DNA of 64,000 nt from Mesorhizobium sp. 113-3-3 (GTDB lineage Bacteria; Pseudomonadota; Alphaproteobacteria; Rhizobiales; Rhizobiaceae), in the NCBI RefSeq assembly GCF_016756495.1, contig NZ_AP023243.1, forward strand, positions 2,484,501-2,548,500, read 5' to 3'. The position numbers and the translations under genes were made by a program. The notes beneath the pieces were generated by a model that was not told the origin of the DNA, made no database searches, and saw only the letters and a program-made list of their open reading frames with translations. Of the stretch, positions 1 to 8,513 are shown piece after piece (positions within the stretch are counted from its first letter, which is position 1; every line of letters begins with the position of its first letter).

Positions 1-1339
1 GCGATTCCTGGAAGGTGCGGCCGATGGCCATGACCTCGCCGACCGACTTCATGGCTGTCGTCAGCACCGGCTCGGCGCCAGGGAATTTCTCGAAGGCAAA
101 ACGCGGGATCTTCGTCACCACATAGTCGATCGACGGCTCGAAGGAGGCGGGCGTGGCGCCGCCGGTGATGTCGTTCTCCAGCTCGTCCAGCGTGTAGCCG
201 ACGGCGAGTTTTGCCGCGATCTTGGCGATGGGAAAGCCGGTCGCCTTCGAGGCCAGCGCCGAGGAGCGCGAGACGCGCGGGTTCATCTCGATGACGACGA
301 GGCGGCCATCGGCCGGGTTGACGGCGAACTGCACGTTGGAGCCGCCGGTCTCGACGCCGATCTCGCGCAGCACCGCGATCGAGGCGTTGCGCATCATCTG
401 GTATTCTTTGTCGGTGAGCGTCAGCGCCGGGGCGACGGTGATGGAGTCACCCGTATGCACGCCCATCGGGTCGATGTTCTCGATCGAGCAGACGATGATG
501 CAATTGTCCGCCTTGTCGCGGACGACCTCCATCTCATACTCCTTCCAGCCGAGCACGCTTTCCTCGATCAGCACTTCGGTGGTCGGCGAGGCGTCGAGGC
601 CGGACTGGACGATGTCGTAGAATTCCGCCCTGTTGTAGGCGATGCCGCCGCCGGTGCCGCCCATGGTGAAGGACGGGCGGATGATGGCGGGCAGGCCGAC
701 ATGGTCGAGCGCCTGGGCGGCGATCGCCATGGCGTGGCTGATGTAGCGCTGCTTGCGGTCGCCTTCGCCGAGGTTCCAGCGGGTTTCCAGCGCATCGAGC
801 GCCGTATCGAGATCGGCCGGCTTCTCGGCCTTGAGCGCGGCGCGCTCGGCCTCATGCGTCTTGCGGTCGGCGTTCTTGACGTCGGTGGCGTTGGCCAGCA
901 TCGACTTCGGCGTTTCCAGGCCGATCTTGCTCATCGCCTCGCGGAACAGCGCGCGGTCCTCGGCCTTGTCGATGGCCGTGGCGTCGGCGCCGATCATCTC
1001 GACATTGTAGCGCTCGAGCACGCCCATGCGGCGCAGCGACAAGGCGGTGTTTAGCGCGGTCTGGCCGCCCATGGTCGGCAGCAGCGCGTCGGGCCGTTCC
1101 TTGGCGATGATCTTGGCGACCACTTCCGGGGTGATCGGCTCGATATAGGTGGCGTCGGCCAGTTCCGGGTCGGTCATGATGGTGGCCGGGTTGGAATTGA
1201 CCAGGATGACGCGGAAACCTTCCTCCTTCAGCGCCTTGCAGGCCTGGGTTCCGGAATAGTCGAACTCGCAGGCCTGGCCAATGACGATGGGGCCGGCCCC
1301 GATGATCAGGATCGACTTGATGTCAGTGCGTCTTGGCAT
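1..1339 (-). CDS. carB: Carbamoyl-phosphate synthase large subunit, N-terminal part (truncated by window edge)
   Basis: Makes carbamoyl phosphate from bicarbonate, ATP and ammonia supplied by CarA, for pyrimidine and arginine synthesis in the cytosol. About 446 N-terminal residues are present; the remainder of this enzyme (about 1,100 residues in the family) lies outside the window. The start [17 protein letters not shown], the [10 protein letters not shown] segment and the ATP-grasp stretch with TMGGTGGG are typical of the carboxyphosphate half. A lysine- and alanine-rich insertion follows the SMLANATD region, as I recall from rhizobial CarB. The ATG at 1337-1339 is the only start that fits the family N terminus. 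carA lies about 18.5 kb away on the same strand, so the two are not an operon here. An array of 8-bp repeats sits 140-270 bp upstream. Confidence 0.97.
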   Translation of the reverse strand, partial: MPRRTDIKSILIIGAGPIVIGQACEFDYSGTQACKALKEEGFRVILVNSNPATIMTDPELADATYIEPITPEVVAKIIAKERPDALLPTMGGQTALNTALSLRRMGVLERYNVEMIGADATAIDKAEDRALFREAMSKIGLETPKSMLANATDVKNADRKTHEAERAALKAEKPADLDTALDALETRWNLGEGDRKQRYISHAMAIAAQALDHVGLPAIIRPSFTMGGTGGGIAYNRAEFYDIVQSGLDASPTTEVLIEESVLGWKEYEMEVVRDKADNCIIVCSIENIDPMGVHTGDSITVAPALTLTDKEYQMMRNASIAVLREIGVETGGSNVQFAVNPADGRLVVIEMNPRVSRSSALASKATGFPIAKIAAKLAVGYTLDELENDITGGATPASFEPSIDYVVTKIPRFAFEKFPGAEPVLTTAMKSVGEVMAIGRTFQES

Positions 1340-1481
1340 GTCATAGGTCCGTTCGGCGGGCGGCTTGCACAAAAAACCGGGACGGGAAGACCCGGCCGGT
1401 TGTGCTCGCGATTCTGGTATCAGGCTAGGTGGGCCTTATAGGGAAGAGTTTTGGCAGATGTAACCCCGAAAATGAGGGATA

Positions 1482-1605
1482 GGGCAGTAGGGCAGTAGGG
1501 CAGTAGGGCAGTAGGGCAGTAGGGCAGTAGGGCAGTAGGGCAGTAGGGGGGAGGCTCGAGCGCCCTTAAAACATATTGCCCTATTGCCGTACTGCCTTAC
1601 TGCCC
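1482..1605. repeat. Inverted arrays of an 8-bp repeat (gggcagta) between the SH3 gene and carB
   Basis: Eight perfect tandem copies of gggcagta run from 1482 to 1545. Four degenerate copies in the opposite orientation (tattgccc, tattgccg, tactgcct, tactgccc) occupy 1574-1605. The two arrays can pair into a long hairpin with a loop of about 28 nt. The TAA stop of the upstream SH3 gene (1597-1599, minus strand) lies inside the degenerate array. The unit length is not a multiple of three, so copy-number changes would alter spacing to carB by 8 bp steps. A terminator or a slippage-prone spacer are both possible. Confidence 0.9.
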
Positions 1606-2568
1606 TGCCTCCTTGTCCCCAAACGCCGTCTTGTCCGTAATCTCGAAGCGTTCGGAGACGCCGATGCGGATCATGCTGAGGCTGCCCTCGCGGGTGAAAC
1701 GGAAATCGCCCTTGGCGTCCGAGCCGGCCGGCACGCCTGCGTCGAAGGAGATGAGGCGCGTGCCGCCGTCGGGCCAGGTCACGGTGATGTCGGCCTTGTC
1801 GGCGCCCTTGTGCACGATGGCTGCCGCGCAGCTCGTCATCGGCTGGCCGACATAGCGGGCGCAGGGAATCTTGACGGCACCGCCCGAGGCAAGGGAGGTC
1901 GGCTGCGGCGGCAGTTCGGCCACTGTCTGCGTGTCGAGGGCGGGGATTTCGCCGGTCGACGGGGTTTCGTTCGCCGCGAGCGCCAGGCCGTAGGCATCCA
2001 GCATGGCGATTTCGGCGGCGGATTTCATCGGGGCTGCTGATGTGGCGGGATGGGCCGCGCCGCCGAGCCGCGCCGTCAGATCGGGCTGAAGGCTCGATGC
2101 CTCGGCGGCCGTCGCAGTGCTCTCGGCGGGAGGCATTGCGGAGGCAGTGCCGCCAGCCGTGGGCGTCGCTGCATCGGCGGCCGCGCCCGCATCCGCCTGG
2201 TCGAGGGACACCGTCGCCGGATTGACGGGAACGAGGTAGCGCGCGGGAGCCCAACCGGTGGCTTTGGGGTTGTCAGACTCGATCTTGCACCAGGGGTGTC
2301 CGTCAATGTCGTTGCAGCCGAGGTTCCTGACGTTGGCGCCGGCGGCCAGACGCGCCTCGGTCTTGCCGATCGCCGACGGTTTGGCGCGGACATTGAGCAG
2401 GTCGTCGGGCGCGAGGCCGGTGACGATGGAGATGAAGGGCGTCTCTTCGGCATGGGCCGGGACAATCGCAACGAACGCCGTCAGCAGCGACGGTGCGGCC
2501 ATCAGCGCCAAGAGCTTTGTCCGGAGCGAAATTCGGCGCCTCACTTGGCTGTCGGCAATCAATTGCAT
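1597..2568 (-). CDS. Secreted SH3-domain (type 3) protein
   Basis: The N terminus carries a basic segment followed by a hydrophobic stretch ending in AHA, a probable signal peptide. Next comes a bacterial SH3 fold with the motif DLLNVRAKPS and a second half containing HPWCKIES and GWAPARYL. The middle is a low-complexity linker rich in Ala, Thr and Pro. The C-terminal third (from about IPCARYVGQP) contains two cysteines and looks like a small folded domain of unknown type. Bacterial SH3 domains usually bind peptidoglycan, so an envelope role is inferred. The start is uncertain: this ATG, a GTG at 2607 and an ATG at 2502 are all possible. The last codons fall within the 8-bp repeat array. Confidence 0.8.
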   Translation of the reverse strand: MQLIADSQVRRRISLRTKLLALMAAPSLLTAFVAIVPAHAEETPFISIVTGLAPDDLLNVRAKPSAIGKTEARLAAGANVRNLGCNDIDGHPWCKIESDNPKATGWAPARYLVPVNPATVSLDQADAGAAADAATPTAGGTASAMPPAESTATAAEASSLQPDLTARLGGAAHPATSAAPMKSAAEIAMLDAYGLALAANETPSTGEIPALDTQTVAELPPQPTSLASGGAVKIPCARYVGQPMTSCAAAIVHKGADKADITVTWPDGGTRLISFDAGVPAGSDAKGDFRFTREGSLSMIRIGVSERFEITDKTAFGDKEAGQ

Positions 2569-2763
2569 TCCCAAAGGCACCGCCAGAACCCGAAAACGCT
2601 GCCGCACGCGAAGCCGGTTTTATAAGCGACGGTGCGCTGCCGTGTCTACAAGCGAGATGTTCACGCCTGTTTCAGGCCGAATGTGAGGCGCACCGCGAGG
2701 TGGCAAGAAACAGGTTTGGCCCGGCAGGAACGCAAGAGCGTTCAGCCTGGACATGAGCTTCGC

Positions 2764-3522
2764 TCAGTCCGGCATGAACCCGGTTCTGAGCGCGTGAGCC
2801 CATTCCGGCCGTCCCGCTTGTTCGGCCTGTCGCGCCGCCGCGTCGTGGTCGTAGTCGACGGCGATCGTCTCGAAACGGTCGGGCCGGCCTTCGCCGCCCA
2901 AGGTGACGATGCCGTAGCGCGCATGCGGCGAACCCTGTTCGGACACATGCGCCGGCGGGGTGGAATCGTCATAGGCGGGGCAGCCGATGCTGCCCGGATT
3001 GAAGATCACCGGACCGTCGGGAATGCGGACCAGTTCCGGGCGGTGGCTGTGGCCGCACAGCGCAATGCGGCAGGCCGGATCGAGCGCCTTCAGCCGCCGC
3101 CGGATCGCCGCCAGCGGCGCGCGCACCAGCTGGCCATCGACAACCGCGTCGAGCAGGTATTTCTCGTCATGGTCGGGGCGGGCGTGGAAGACGACGATGC
3201 CGGGCGCGATCTCCAGCGTCAACGGCTGCGCGAAAAGCACTTCGCGCTGTGCCTGCGTCAACCGCTCCTGCGCATAGACGTCTGACGCCCACATGGTCTC
3301 GTCTGCCGGATCGACGGCGACGCGGCGGTCGTGATTGCCGCGCACCGTCGGCAGGTTCAGCGCTTCCAGGCGCTCGAACGTCTCGCGCGGCCAGAGCGGG
3401 CCGGAAACGCTGTCGCCGAGATTGACGGTGAGATCAGCGCCGCCGCGCCCCGCCAGATCCTCCAGCACGGCATCGAGTGCAAGGACGTTGCCATGGATGT
3501 CGGCGAGGACGGCGATGCGCAT
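2764..3522 (-). CDS. Metallophosphoesterase (calcineurin-like, YfcE/MJ0936 type)
   Basis: A cytosolic phosphoesterase of the calcineurin-like superfamily. The protein (252 residues) shows the metal-binding motifs in order: DIHGN near residue 7, NLGDSVSGP, GNHDRR, a histidine in VFHARPDHDEK, and GHSHRPEL followed by NPGSIGCP. These ligate two metal ions in characterised members; the substrate is not predictable. The ATG at 3520-3522 starts MRIAVLADIHGN, the usual family N terminus, so the 18 residues that could be added upstream are left out. It stands alone between oppositely oriented or unrelated genes. Confidence 0.9.
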   Translation of the reverse strand: MRIAVLADIHGNVLALDAVLEDLAGRGGADLTVNLGDSVSGPLWPRETFERLEALNLPTVRGNHDRRVAVDPADETMWASDVYAQERLTQAQREVLFAQPLTLEIAPGIVVFHARPDHDEKYLLDAVVDGQLVRAPLAAIRRRLKALDPACRIALCGHSHRPELVRIPDGPVIFNPGSIGCPAYDDSTPPAHVSEQGSPHARYGIVTLGGEGRPDRFETIAVDYDHDAAARQAEQAGRPEWAHALRTGFMPD

Positions 3523-3747
3523 GCGGTGGGCTCCCTTGGTGCAGCCCATCGGGGCTCCGGTCCGCTTCGTTATCAAGCCCCCGCCTTCATGATCAACCCC
3601 TTGAGATCGTTCGGGACATTGGGAACGCCGGGAGCGCCATGCAGCTAGCCTTGGCTATCGCGGAAGCCCACCATCTGCTAGCGTCCACGCCATCCCGAAG
3701 TTCATATGGGAAATATCCGCTTAGACAGCCTCGAAAGGCACCAGGCG

Positions 3748-4218
3748 ATGACCCGCGACCAGATGTTCGCCCACCTCCGCGCCGCCAATGACATGGCGCG
3801 CGAGACTGCCGCGCATGGGCACCATCCTTTCGGCTGTGTGCTCGTCGGCCCCGACGATCGCATCCTGATGCGGCAAGGCAACATCAACACCGTGCGCCAC
3901 GCCGAAACCGAACTCAGCCGGCGCGCGGCGGACGCCTATCCGGCGGAATTCCTGTGGTCCTGCACGCTGGTCTCGACCGGCGAGCCCTGTGCAATGTGCA
4001 CGGGAACGCTCTACTGGGCAAATATCGGCCGGCTGGTCTACGGCTTCGAGGAGACCAAGCTTCTCGCGCTGACCGGCGACCACGCCGAGAATCCGACGAT
4101 GAACCTCTCGTCGCGCACGGTCCTTGCCTCCGGGCAGAAGCCGGTCGAGGTCCACGGCCCCTTTCCCGAGATGGAGGAGGAGCTCCTCGCCCCGCACATC
4201 GGGTTTTGGCAGCGCTAG
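3748..4218 (+). CDS. Nucleoside deaminase (CMP/dCMP-type zinc deaminase family)
   Basis: Hydrolytic deaminase with the zinc site of the cytidine deaminase superfamily: HAE at residues 51-53 (His ligand and catalytic Glu) and PCAMC at 80-84 (two Cys ligands). At 156 residues it is close to TadA and guanine deaminase relatives, but the C-terminal half (ENPTMNLSSR, GPFPEMEEELL) matches the general nucleoside deaminase group rather than TadA, so the substrate is unknown. The start at 3748 follows an AAAGG-like site at 3732-3736; an upstream in-frame ATG at 3706 would add 14 residues and has a poorer ribosome site. Confidence 0.88.
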   Translation: MTRDQMFAHLRAANDMARETAAHGHHPFGCVLVGPDDRILMRQGNINTVRHAETELSRRAADAYPAEFLWSCTLVSTGEPCAMCTGTLYWANIGRLVYGFEETKLLALTGDHAENPTMNLSSRTVLASGQKPVEVHGPFPEMEEELLAPHIGFWQR

Positions 4219-4221
4219 ATC

Positions 4222-4318
4222 AGTTCACCGTCTCACGGAAACGGCGAACTGCTCTAACTTTTTGTTTCGACGCAATTCCGGACGGAAAACCGCACACACT
4301 TTTCCTGGAATTGCTCTA
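4222..4318 (+). repeat. Interspersed palindromic repeat, copy A
   Basis: About 97 bp between two convergent genes, closely matching 60501-60601 and, inverted and shortened, 23756-23824. The 3' half holds the nested arms gcaattcc and ggaattgc, and ttttcc with ggaaaa, so its transcript folds into a hairpin. It lies between the stop codons of the deaminase and the ArsR gene. Confidence 0.85.
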
Positions 4319-4352
4319 GCGGCGACAGAGCTTCAGCTCGGAACCTGCGGAG

Positions 4353-4709
4353 CTAGGCCGGCATCTCGATATCATGGCCGCCGACCGCCGGCAGTGCGGG
4401 GTCGTCGCCAGCCGCGGCGATGACGCTGTCGAGCAGGCCGGGGAAGCGGGCGTCGAGGTCGGCGCGGCGCAGCGTGATCATGCGGTTGGTGCCGACCACT
4501 TCGGCGCGGGTGACCCCGGCCTCGCGCAGCTTGGCCAGGTGGTAGCTGAGATTGGTCTTGGAGCCGAGATCGAGGAACTGGCTGCAGTTCAGCGCCACGC
4601 CTTCCTTGCTGGCAAGGTAGCGCACGATGGCAAGCCGCGTCGGGTCGCCGAGCACGCCGAGCACGATGGGCAGGCTGATCTGGTCCGTATTGGGATGAGG
4701 TAGCGTCAT
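4353..4709 (-). CDS. ArsR-family winged-helix transcriptional regulator
   Basis: A 118-residue repressor-type protein. The segment GDPTRLAIVRYLASKEG opens the ArsR fold, and NLSYHLAKLREAGVTRAEV is the recognition helix and start of the wing. I see no cysteine or histidine metal site of the classical ArsR/SmtB kind, so it more likely responds to another ligand. It is read divergently from an MFS exporter, 204 bp apart, and an inverted repeat lies just before the exporter start. ArsR-MFS pairs of this layout usually form repressor and target. Confidence 0.9.
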   Translation of the reverse strand: MTLPHPNTDQISLPIVLGVLGDPTRLAIVRYLASKEGVALNCSQFLDLGSKTNLSYHLAKLREAGVTRAEVVGTNRMITLRRADLDARFPGLLDSVIAAAGDDPALPAVGGHDIEMPA

Positions 4710-4872
4710 GGCTGGAACCTAAGCGCAGTCCGGGCCGATTTCAACGCATCCGTCCTCGCCTGCCCGTACACCTCATCTCTCCCTTTTCGATTGGTGCCGA
4801 ACCGTGCTGACACAGGGCTGTCAGGATGGTTCAGCTATTTTGCCCTGGCTTCATTGACATCATGCCCTGTTA

Positions 4873-4907
4873 TGTCCAATTGTTCAATAACTTTTGAACT
4901 AAGGACA
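4873..4907. promoter_or_regulatory. Putative ArsR operator in front of the MFS gene
   Basis: A dyad with perfect inner arms gttcaa (4882-4887) and ttgaac (4894-4899) and outer arms tgtcc (4873-4877) and ggaca (4903-4907). It ends 7 nt before the MFS start codon. A TTGACA at 4854-4859 could be a -35 element; no strong -10 is evident. Binding of the divergent ArsR protein is inferred from position. Confidence 0.6.
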
Positions 4908-4913
4908 TCTGCC

Positions 4914-6092
4914 ATGGACAAGCGGCTCTTCTGGCTTGCGCTCGGATCGTTCACGATCTCGACCGAAGGCTTCGTCATCTCCAGCCTTCTGCCCGACATC
5001 GCCAGGGATGCCGGCATCTCCATTCCACTCGCCGGCACGCTGATCACCGCCTTCGCGCTCGCCTATGCGATCGGCACGCCGATCCTGGCGACGCTGACCG
5101 GCGAATGGGACCGGCGCCGCGTCATCCTGTGGACGCTGGTGTTCTTCGTCATCGGCAACATCGCCGCCGCCTTGAGCTCCTCCTTCGAAGTGCTTTTGAT
5201 CGCGCGCATCATCATGGCGCTGTCGTCGGGCCTGTTTGCCGCGACCGCGCAGGGAACGGCGGTGGCGCTGGTCGATGACCATCACCGGGCGCGCGCCATC
5301 GCCGTCGTCGTCGGCGGCACCACGGTTGCCGTCGCCGTCGGTGCGCCGCTCGGCGCGCTGGTCGCGACGATCGCCGGCTGGCGCGGCACCTTCTATGCCA
5401 TTGCCGGGCTCGGCGCGCTCGCCGGCGCCATCCTGTGGTACCGGCTGCCGCGCGGCATCGTCGGCACCAGGCTGCCGCTGAAGCGCCGGCTGGCGGCGGC
5501 CATGCGTCCCGGCGTGATGCCGATCCTGGTGACGACATTGCTGGCGCTGACCGGCGCCTTCACGGTCTTTGCCTATGTCGCGCCGCTCGCCATCGAGGGC
5601 GCAGGGCTCAGCCAGGTCGCGCTGCCTGGCATGCTGCTCGCCTTCGGCGTCGGCGCGGTCATCGGCAACATTGCCGGCGGCCAGGCGGCCGACCGGTTCG
5701 GCGCCACCCGCACCGTCGGCTGGTCGTTGACGCTGAGCGCCGCCATGCTGGTGATGCTGTCGGTCGTGCCGGCCTTCCTGCCGCAGCACATTGCCGGTCC
5801 GGCGCTGATGGCGATGATGGTGCCGTGGGGCATCGTCGGCTGGGCGTTCCCGCCGGCGCAGGCCAGCCGCATCATCAAGCTGGCGCCCGATGCCGCCCCG
5901 ATCGTGCTGTCGCTCAACGGTTCGGCGCTGTATCTCGGCGTGGCGCTGGGCGCGGTGGTCGGCGGTGGCGTGCTGCGCTACGGCGCGCCGGCCGATCTCG
6001 GCCTGGTCGCCGCGGCCTTCCCGATCGTCGGGCTGGGCATCGTGCTGGCCGGCCGCTGGGCGGCACGGCCAGTGGCGATGCCGGCTGAATAG
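4914..6092 (+). CDS. MFS transporter (DHA1-type drug/sugar exporter)
   Basis: A 392-residue inner-membrane exporter with about 12 hydrophobic segments. The N terminus MDKRLFWLALGSFTIS and the loop TGEWDRRRVI between helices 2 and 3 (MFS signature A region) fit the AraJ/Ydh-type DHA1 family. The substrate is unknown. The ATG at 4914 is chosen because it sits directly after the dyad operator and starts the family N terminus; the longer open frame from 4791 would run through the operator. It is probably controlled by the divergent ArsR gene. Confidence 0.92.
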   Translation: MDKRLFWLALGSFTISTEGFVISSLLPDIARDAGISIPLAGTLITAFALAYAIGTPILATLTGEWDRRRVILWTLVFFVIGNIAAALSSSFEVLLIARIIMALSSGLFAATAQGTAVALVDDHHRARAIAVVVGGTTVAVAVGAPLGALVATIAGWRGTFYAIAGLGALAGAILWYRLPRGIVGTRLPLKRRLAAAMRPGVMPILVTTLLALTGAFTVFAYVAPLAIEGAGLSQVALPGMLLAFGVGAVIGNIAGGQAADRFGATRTVGWSLTLSAAMLVMLSVVPAFLPQHIAGPALMAMMVPWGIVGWAFPPAQASRIIKLAPDAAPIVLSLNGSALYLGVALGAVVGGGVLRYGAPADLGLVAAAFPIVGLGIVLAGRWAARPVAMPAE

Positions 6093-6116
6093 TCTCTTCC
6101 AAAGCCGTCGGTCGCC

Positions 6117-6572
6117 TCAGGTGGCCGGCGGCAGATCGAAATCCAGCCCGGCGATGTCATCCAGCACCGCGCGCAGGCGTTCCGCCTTTTCCTTACCCAC
6201 CACATCCTCGAAGCGCTGCTGGGCGACCTGCCACAGCTTCATCGCCTCATCGAGTTTGACCAGGCCCTGCGCGGTCAGCCGCACCCGCTTGATGCGGCGG
6301 TCGTCCGGGTCGGCGAAGGTTTCGACATAACCGTCGCGGATCAGCGGCTTCAGCGTGTGGCCAAGCGCCGACAGGTCCATGACCAGGGCAGCGGCGATGG
6401 CGCCCATGGCGGGTTCGTCGCCGATGTGGATCTGGTAGAGCAGGCCTTGCTGCGTGGCCTTGAGGCCGGACGGCGCCTGCACATCGTCATAGAACTGGCC
6501 GAGCTTGCGCGTCGCGCGACGCAGCATGGCGTAGTTGCAGGCTGTCAGGCCGGGCAGGGTGTCTTTCGACAT
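6117..6572 (-). CDS. MarR-family transcriptional regulator
   Basis: A 151-residue winged-helix protein. The order of elements is MarR-like: dimerisation helix 1, the segment LKATQQGLLYQI, recognition helix around AAALVMDLSALGHTLKPL, and the wing DPDDRRIKRVRLT, where the DxRxxxxxLT pattern is diagnostic. The start at 6570-6572 follows AAGGATCC on the minus strand; a longer frame to 6779 would cover the whole intergenic control region and is rejected. It is divergent from an SDR oxidoreductase and two palindromic sites lie between them, so it most likely represses that gene and itself. Confidence 0.92.
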   Translation of the reverse strand: MSKDTLPGLTACNYAMLRRATRKLGQFYDDVQAPSGLKATQQGLLYQIHIGDEPAMGAIAAALVMDLSALGHTLKPLIRDGYVETFADPDDRRIKRVRLTAQGLVKLDEAMKLWQVAQQRFEDVVGKEKAERLRAVLDDIAGLDFDLPPAT

Positions 6573-6650
6573 GATGGATCCTTGGCGGAGCGGACACGAT
6601 GTCCGGCTGCTGCCTGACAAATAATCCTGGATGCGCTCATTGACAAGATA

Positions 6651-6690
6651 GTGGCATATGCCTACTTCGTTGAAAGTGGTATATGCCACT
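6651..6690. promoter_or_regulatory. Two palindromic MarR operator candidates
   Basis: Site 1 has the perfect palindrome ggcatatgcc at 6653-6662. Site 2, agtggtatatgccact at 6675-6690, is a 16-bp palindrome with one mismatched pair. Both share the core tgg(c/t)atatgcc and their centres are 25 bp apart. A TTGACA at 6640-6645 reads towards the SDR gene, placing site 1 in the promoter spacer. Confidence 0.65.
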
Positions 6691-6778
6691 AAATCAATCA
6701 GGTGGCGTGCCGGCGAGCCGAGGCGGATGCCCGCGGCGTCGGCGGCCAGGTCGAAACAGAGACAGAAGGAACAGGACA

Positions 6779-7573
6779 ATGACTGGACAGGAAAACAAGG
6801 GCACCGCGGTCGTCACCGGTGCGTCGTCGGGCATCGGCGCGGTCTATGCGGACCGACTGGCGGGGCAGGGCTATGACCTCGTTCTGGTGGCGCGCCGCGC
6901 CAACCGGCTCGAGGAACTGGCCGAGAAGCTGCGCTATGCCTACGATCGCAAGGTCAGCTTCATCACAGCTGATCTGTCCGATGACGACGATGTGCGCCGC
7001 GTCGAGCGGCTGATATCGGCCGACGAGAGCGTGACGCTTCTGGTCAACAATGCCGGCCTCGGCGGCCAGCAGGTGGTGGCAACGGCCGACGCCGACGCGG
7101 CCGAACGCATGATCAAGGTCAATGTCATCGCCTTGACCCGCCTGACCCGCGCCGTGCTGCCGGGTCTTCTGGCGCGCAACCGCGGCGCCATCGTCAACAT
7201 CGCCTCGGTGCTTGCCTACGAAACCTCGTTCGGCGGCATCTACAGCGGCACCAAGGCCTATGTCGTCAACTTCACCGAGGCCCTGCAGCGCGAGGTCGCG
7301 GGCACCAATGTGAAGGTGCAGGTGGTGCTGCCAGGCGCGACCCGGACCGATTTCTGGGAATTGGCCGGCAGCGATATTGACCAGCTCCCGAAGGAGATCG
7401 TCATGACCGCCGACGATATGGTCGATGCCGCGCTTGTCGGCCTTGCCAGGGGCGAAGCCGTCACCGTGCCCGCGCTTGCCGATGCCGGCAAGCTGGACAC
7501 GTTCCTCGGCGCCCGCCAGGCCTTCTACGGCAGCCTGCACGCCAACAAGCCGGCAGCGCGTTACGCGGCTTGA
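6779..7573 (+). CDS. SDR-family NAD(P)-dependent oxidoreductase
   Basis: Classical short-chain dehydrogenase of 264 residues. GASSGIG at residues 14-20 is the nucleotide-binding turn, VNNAG follows strand 4, and the catalytic YSGTK (YxxxK) comes after a serine in NIASVLAYETS. An arginine pair in VARRANR after strand 2 suggests NADP(H). The substrate cannot be read from sequence. The ATG at 6779 is preceded by GAAGGAACAGG; the frame extending to 6683 lacks a ribosome site. Likely controlled by the divergent MarR protein. Confidence 0.92.
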   Translation: MTGQENKGTAVVTGASSGIGAVYADRLAGQGYDLVLVARRANRLEELAEKLRYAYDRKVSFITADLSDDDDVRRVERLISADESVTLLVNNAGLGGQQVVATADADAAERMIKVNVIALTRLTRAVLPGLLARNRGAIVNIASVLAYETSFGGIYSGTKAYVVNFTEALQREVAGTNVKVQVVLPGATRTDFWELAGSDIDQLPKEIVMTADDMVDAALVGLARGEAVTVPALADAGKLDTFLGARQAFYGSLHANKPAARYAA

Positions 7574-7601
7574 GGGCCAAGGGCTGGTTCGCCTTGCGAA
7601 C

Positions 7602-7745
7602 CAGCACCCCCACCCCTGCCACAAGGGGGAGGGTGAGGAAGCGCCTTGTCCGCTCATTCGACAGTGCTCTTATGGAAACGCCGCAAGAAGCCGCGCTCCC
7701 TACCTCCCCCTTGTGGGGAGGTAGGACCGCAGGTCCGGGTGGGGG
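7602..7745. repeat. Intergenic pyrimidine/purine-rich repeat with strong stem-loop
   Basis: Two related C-rich/G-rich segments (around 7602-7640 and 7690-7745) share the pattern ccccc...ccacaagggggag. The second forms a perfect 11-bp stem, cctacctcccc (7699-7709) with ggggaggtagg (7715-7725). It lies between the convergent SDR and LysE genes and may end transcription, although there is no T-run. From general knowledge such hairpins are common in rhizobial intergenic regions. Confidence 0.6.
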
Positions 7746-7818
7746 TACTGGCGCTGACCTTGCAGGGCTTGGGTTCCTCTCGCCTCTCTGGCGGGGGCGA
7801 GGAACCGGGTACGAGCCT

Positions 7819-8418
7819 CTAAGCCGATCGCCACATCGGAATGATCGACGCGGCCAGCACCAGCGCCAGCACGATGTTGAGCGCGCGCCATTGCCATTCG
7901 GTCTTGAGCAGCCGGGCCAGCACCATGCCGGCCAGGCACCACACAGATAGGGAGATGGCGGCGGTGAGGCCGAAGGTCGAGCCGAGCAGCAAGGCGAGCT
8001 GTCCCGGCCCGTCGGCCAGTGCGGCAAAAGAGGCCGCCGCGCCCAGCCCCATCGCCCAACCCTTGGGGTTCATCCATTGGATACCGGCGCCGCCAAGAAA
8101 ACTGTTCGGCCTGGCCATGGTCACGTCGAGATTGGGCGGGCCGGCGCGGCCGATCTTGAGCGCCAGCCACAGGAGATAGAGCGAGCCGACCACCTTCATC
8201 GCCAGCTGCAGCGACGGCACCGCAAGCAGCAGGCCGGCGAGCCCGGCGGCCGCGGCCCCCGTCACCGTAGCAAGGCCGGCGGCGCTGCCGATCATCAGCG
8301 GCACCGACCGGCGAAAGCCGAACTGCGCGCCCGAGGCGGTCGACAAGGTCGTGGCGATGCCCGGCGTGGCGGTGGCCACGAAGGCAAACAGGATGAGCGG
8401 CAGGATTGGCTGAAGCAT
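7819..8418 (-). CDS. LysE/RhtB-family amino acid or metabolite exporter
   Basis: A 199-residue inner-membrane protein with about six hydrophobic helices. The start MLQPILPLILFAFVATATPG, with a proline-glycine pair in the first helix, and the central GAGIQWMNPKGW, where NPK is the family signature, identify the LysE/RhtB superfamily. Substrates are usually amino acids or related small molecules. The start at 8416-8418 follows AAAGGACG on the minus strand. It is divergent from a LysR regulator, 95 bp apart, the standard arrangement for a LysR-controlled exporter. Confidence 0.93.
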   Translation of the reverse strand: MLQPILPLILFAFVATATPGIATTLSTASGAQFGFRRSVPLMIGSAAGLATVTGAAAAGLAGLLLAVPSLQLAMKVVGSLYLLWLALKIGRAGPPNLDVTMARPNSFLGGAGIQWMNPKGWAMGLGAAASFAALADGPGQLALLLGSTFGLTAAISLSVWCLAGMVLARLLKTEWQWRALNIVLALVLAASIIPMWRSA

Positions 8419-8490
8419 GGGACGTCCTTTGTCGGAAGCTCCATGGTAGGCCTGTGCTTGTATCAGTAAATGCAATGTTTGCGATATCAG

Positions 8491-8509
8491 GCATTAGCAT
8501 TTATAATGC
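8491..8509. promoter_or_regulatory. Candidate LysR-type binding dyad
   Basis: Perfect arms gcatta (8491-8496) and taatgc (8504-8509) with a 7-bp spacer, ending 4 nt before the LysR start codon and within the 95-bp divergent region. The position suits autorepression. Assignment is by position and symmetry only. Confidence 0.5.
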
Positions 8510-8513
8510 AGAG

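Noticed and set aside
1482..1545. CRISPR array
   Set aside because: Repeats are 8 bp, contiguous, with no spacers, and no cas genes are nearby.
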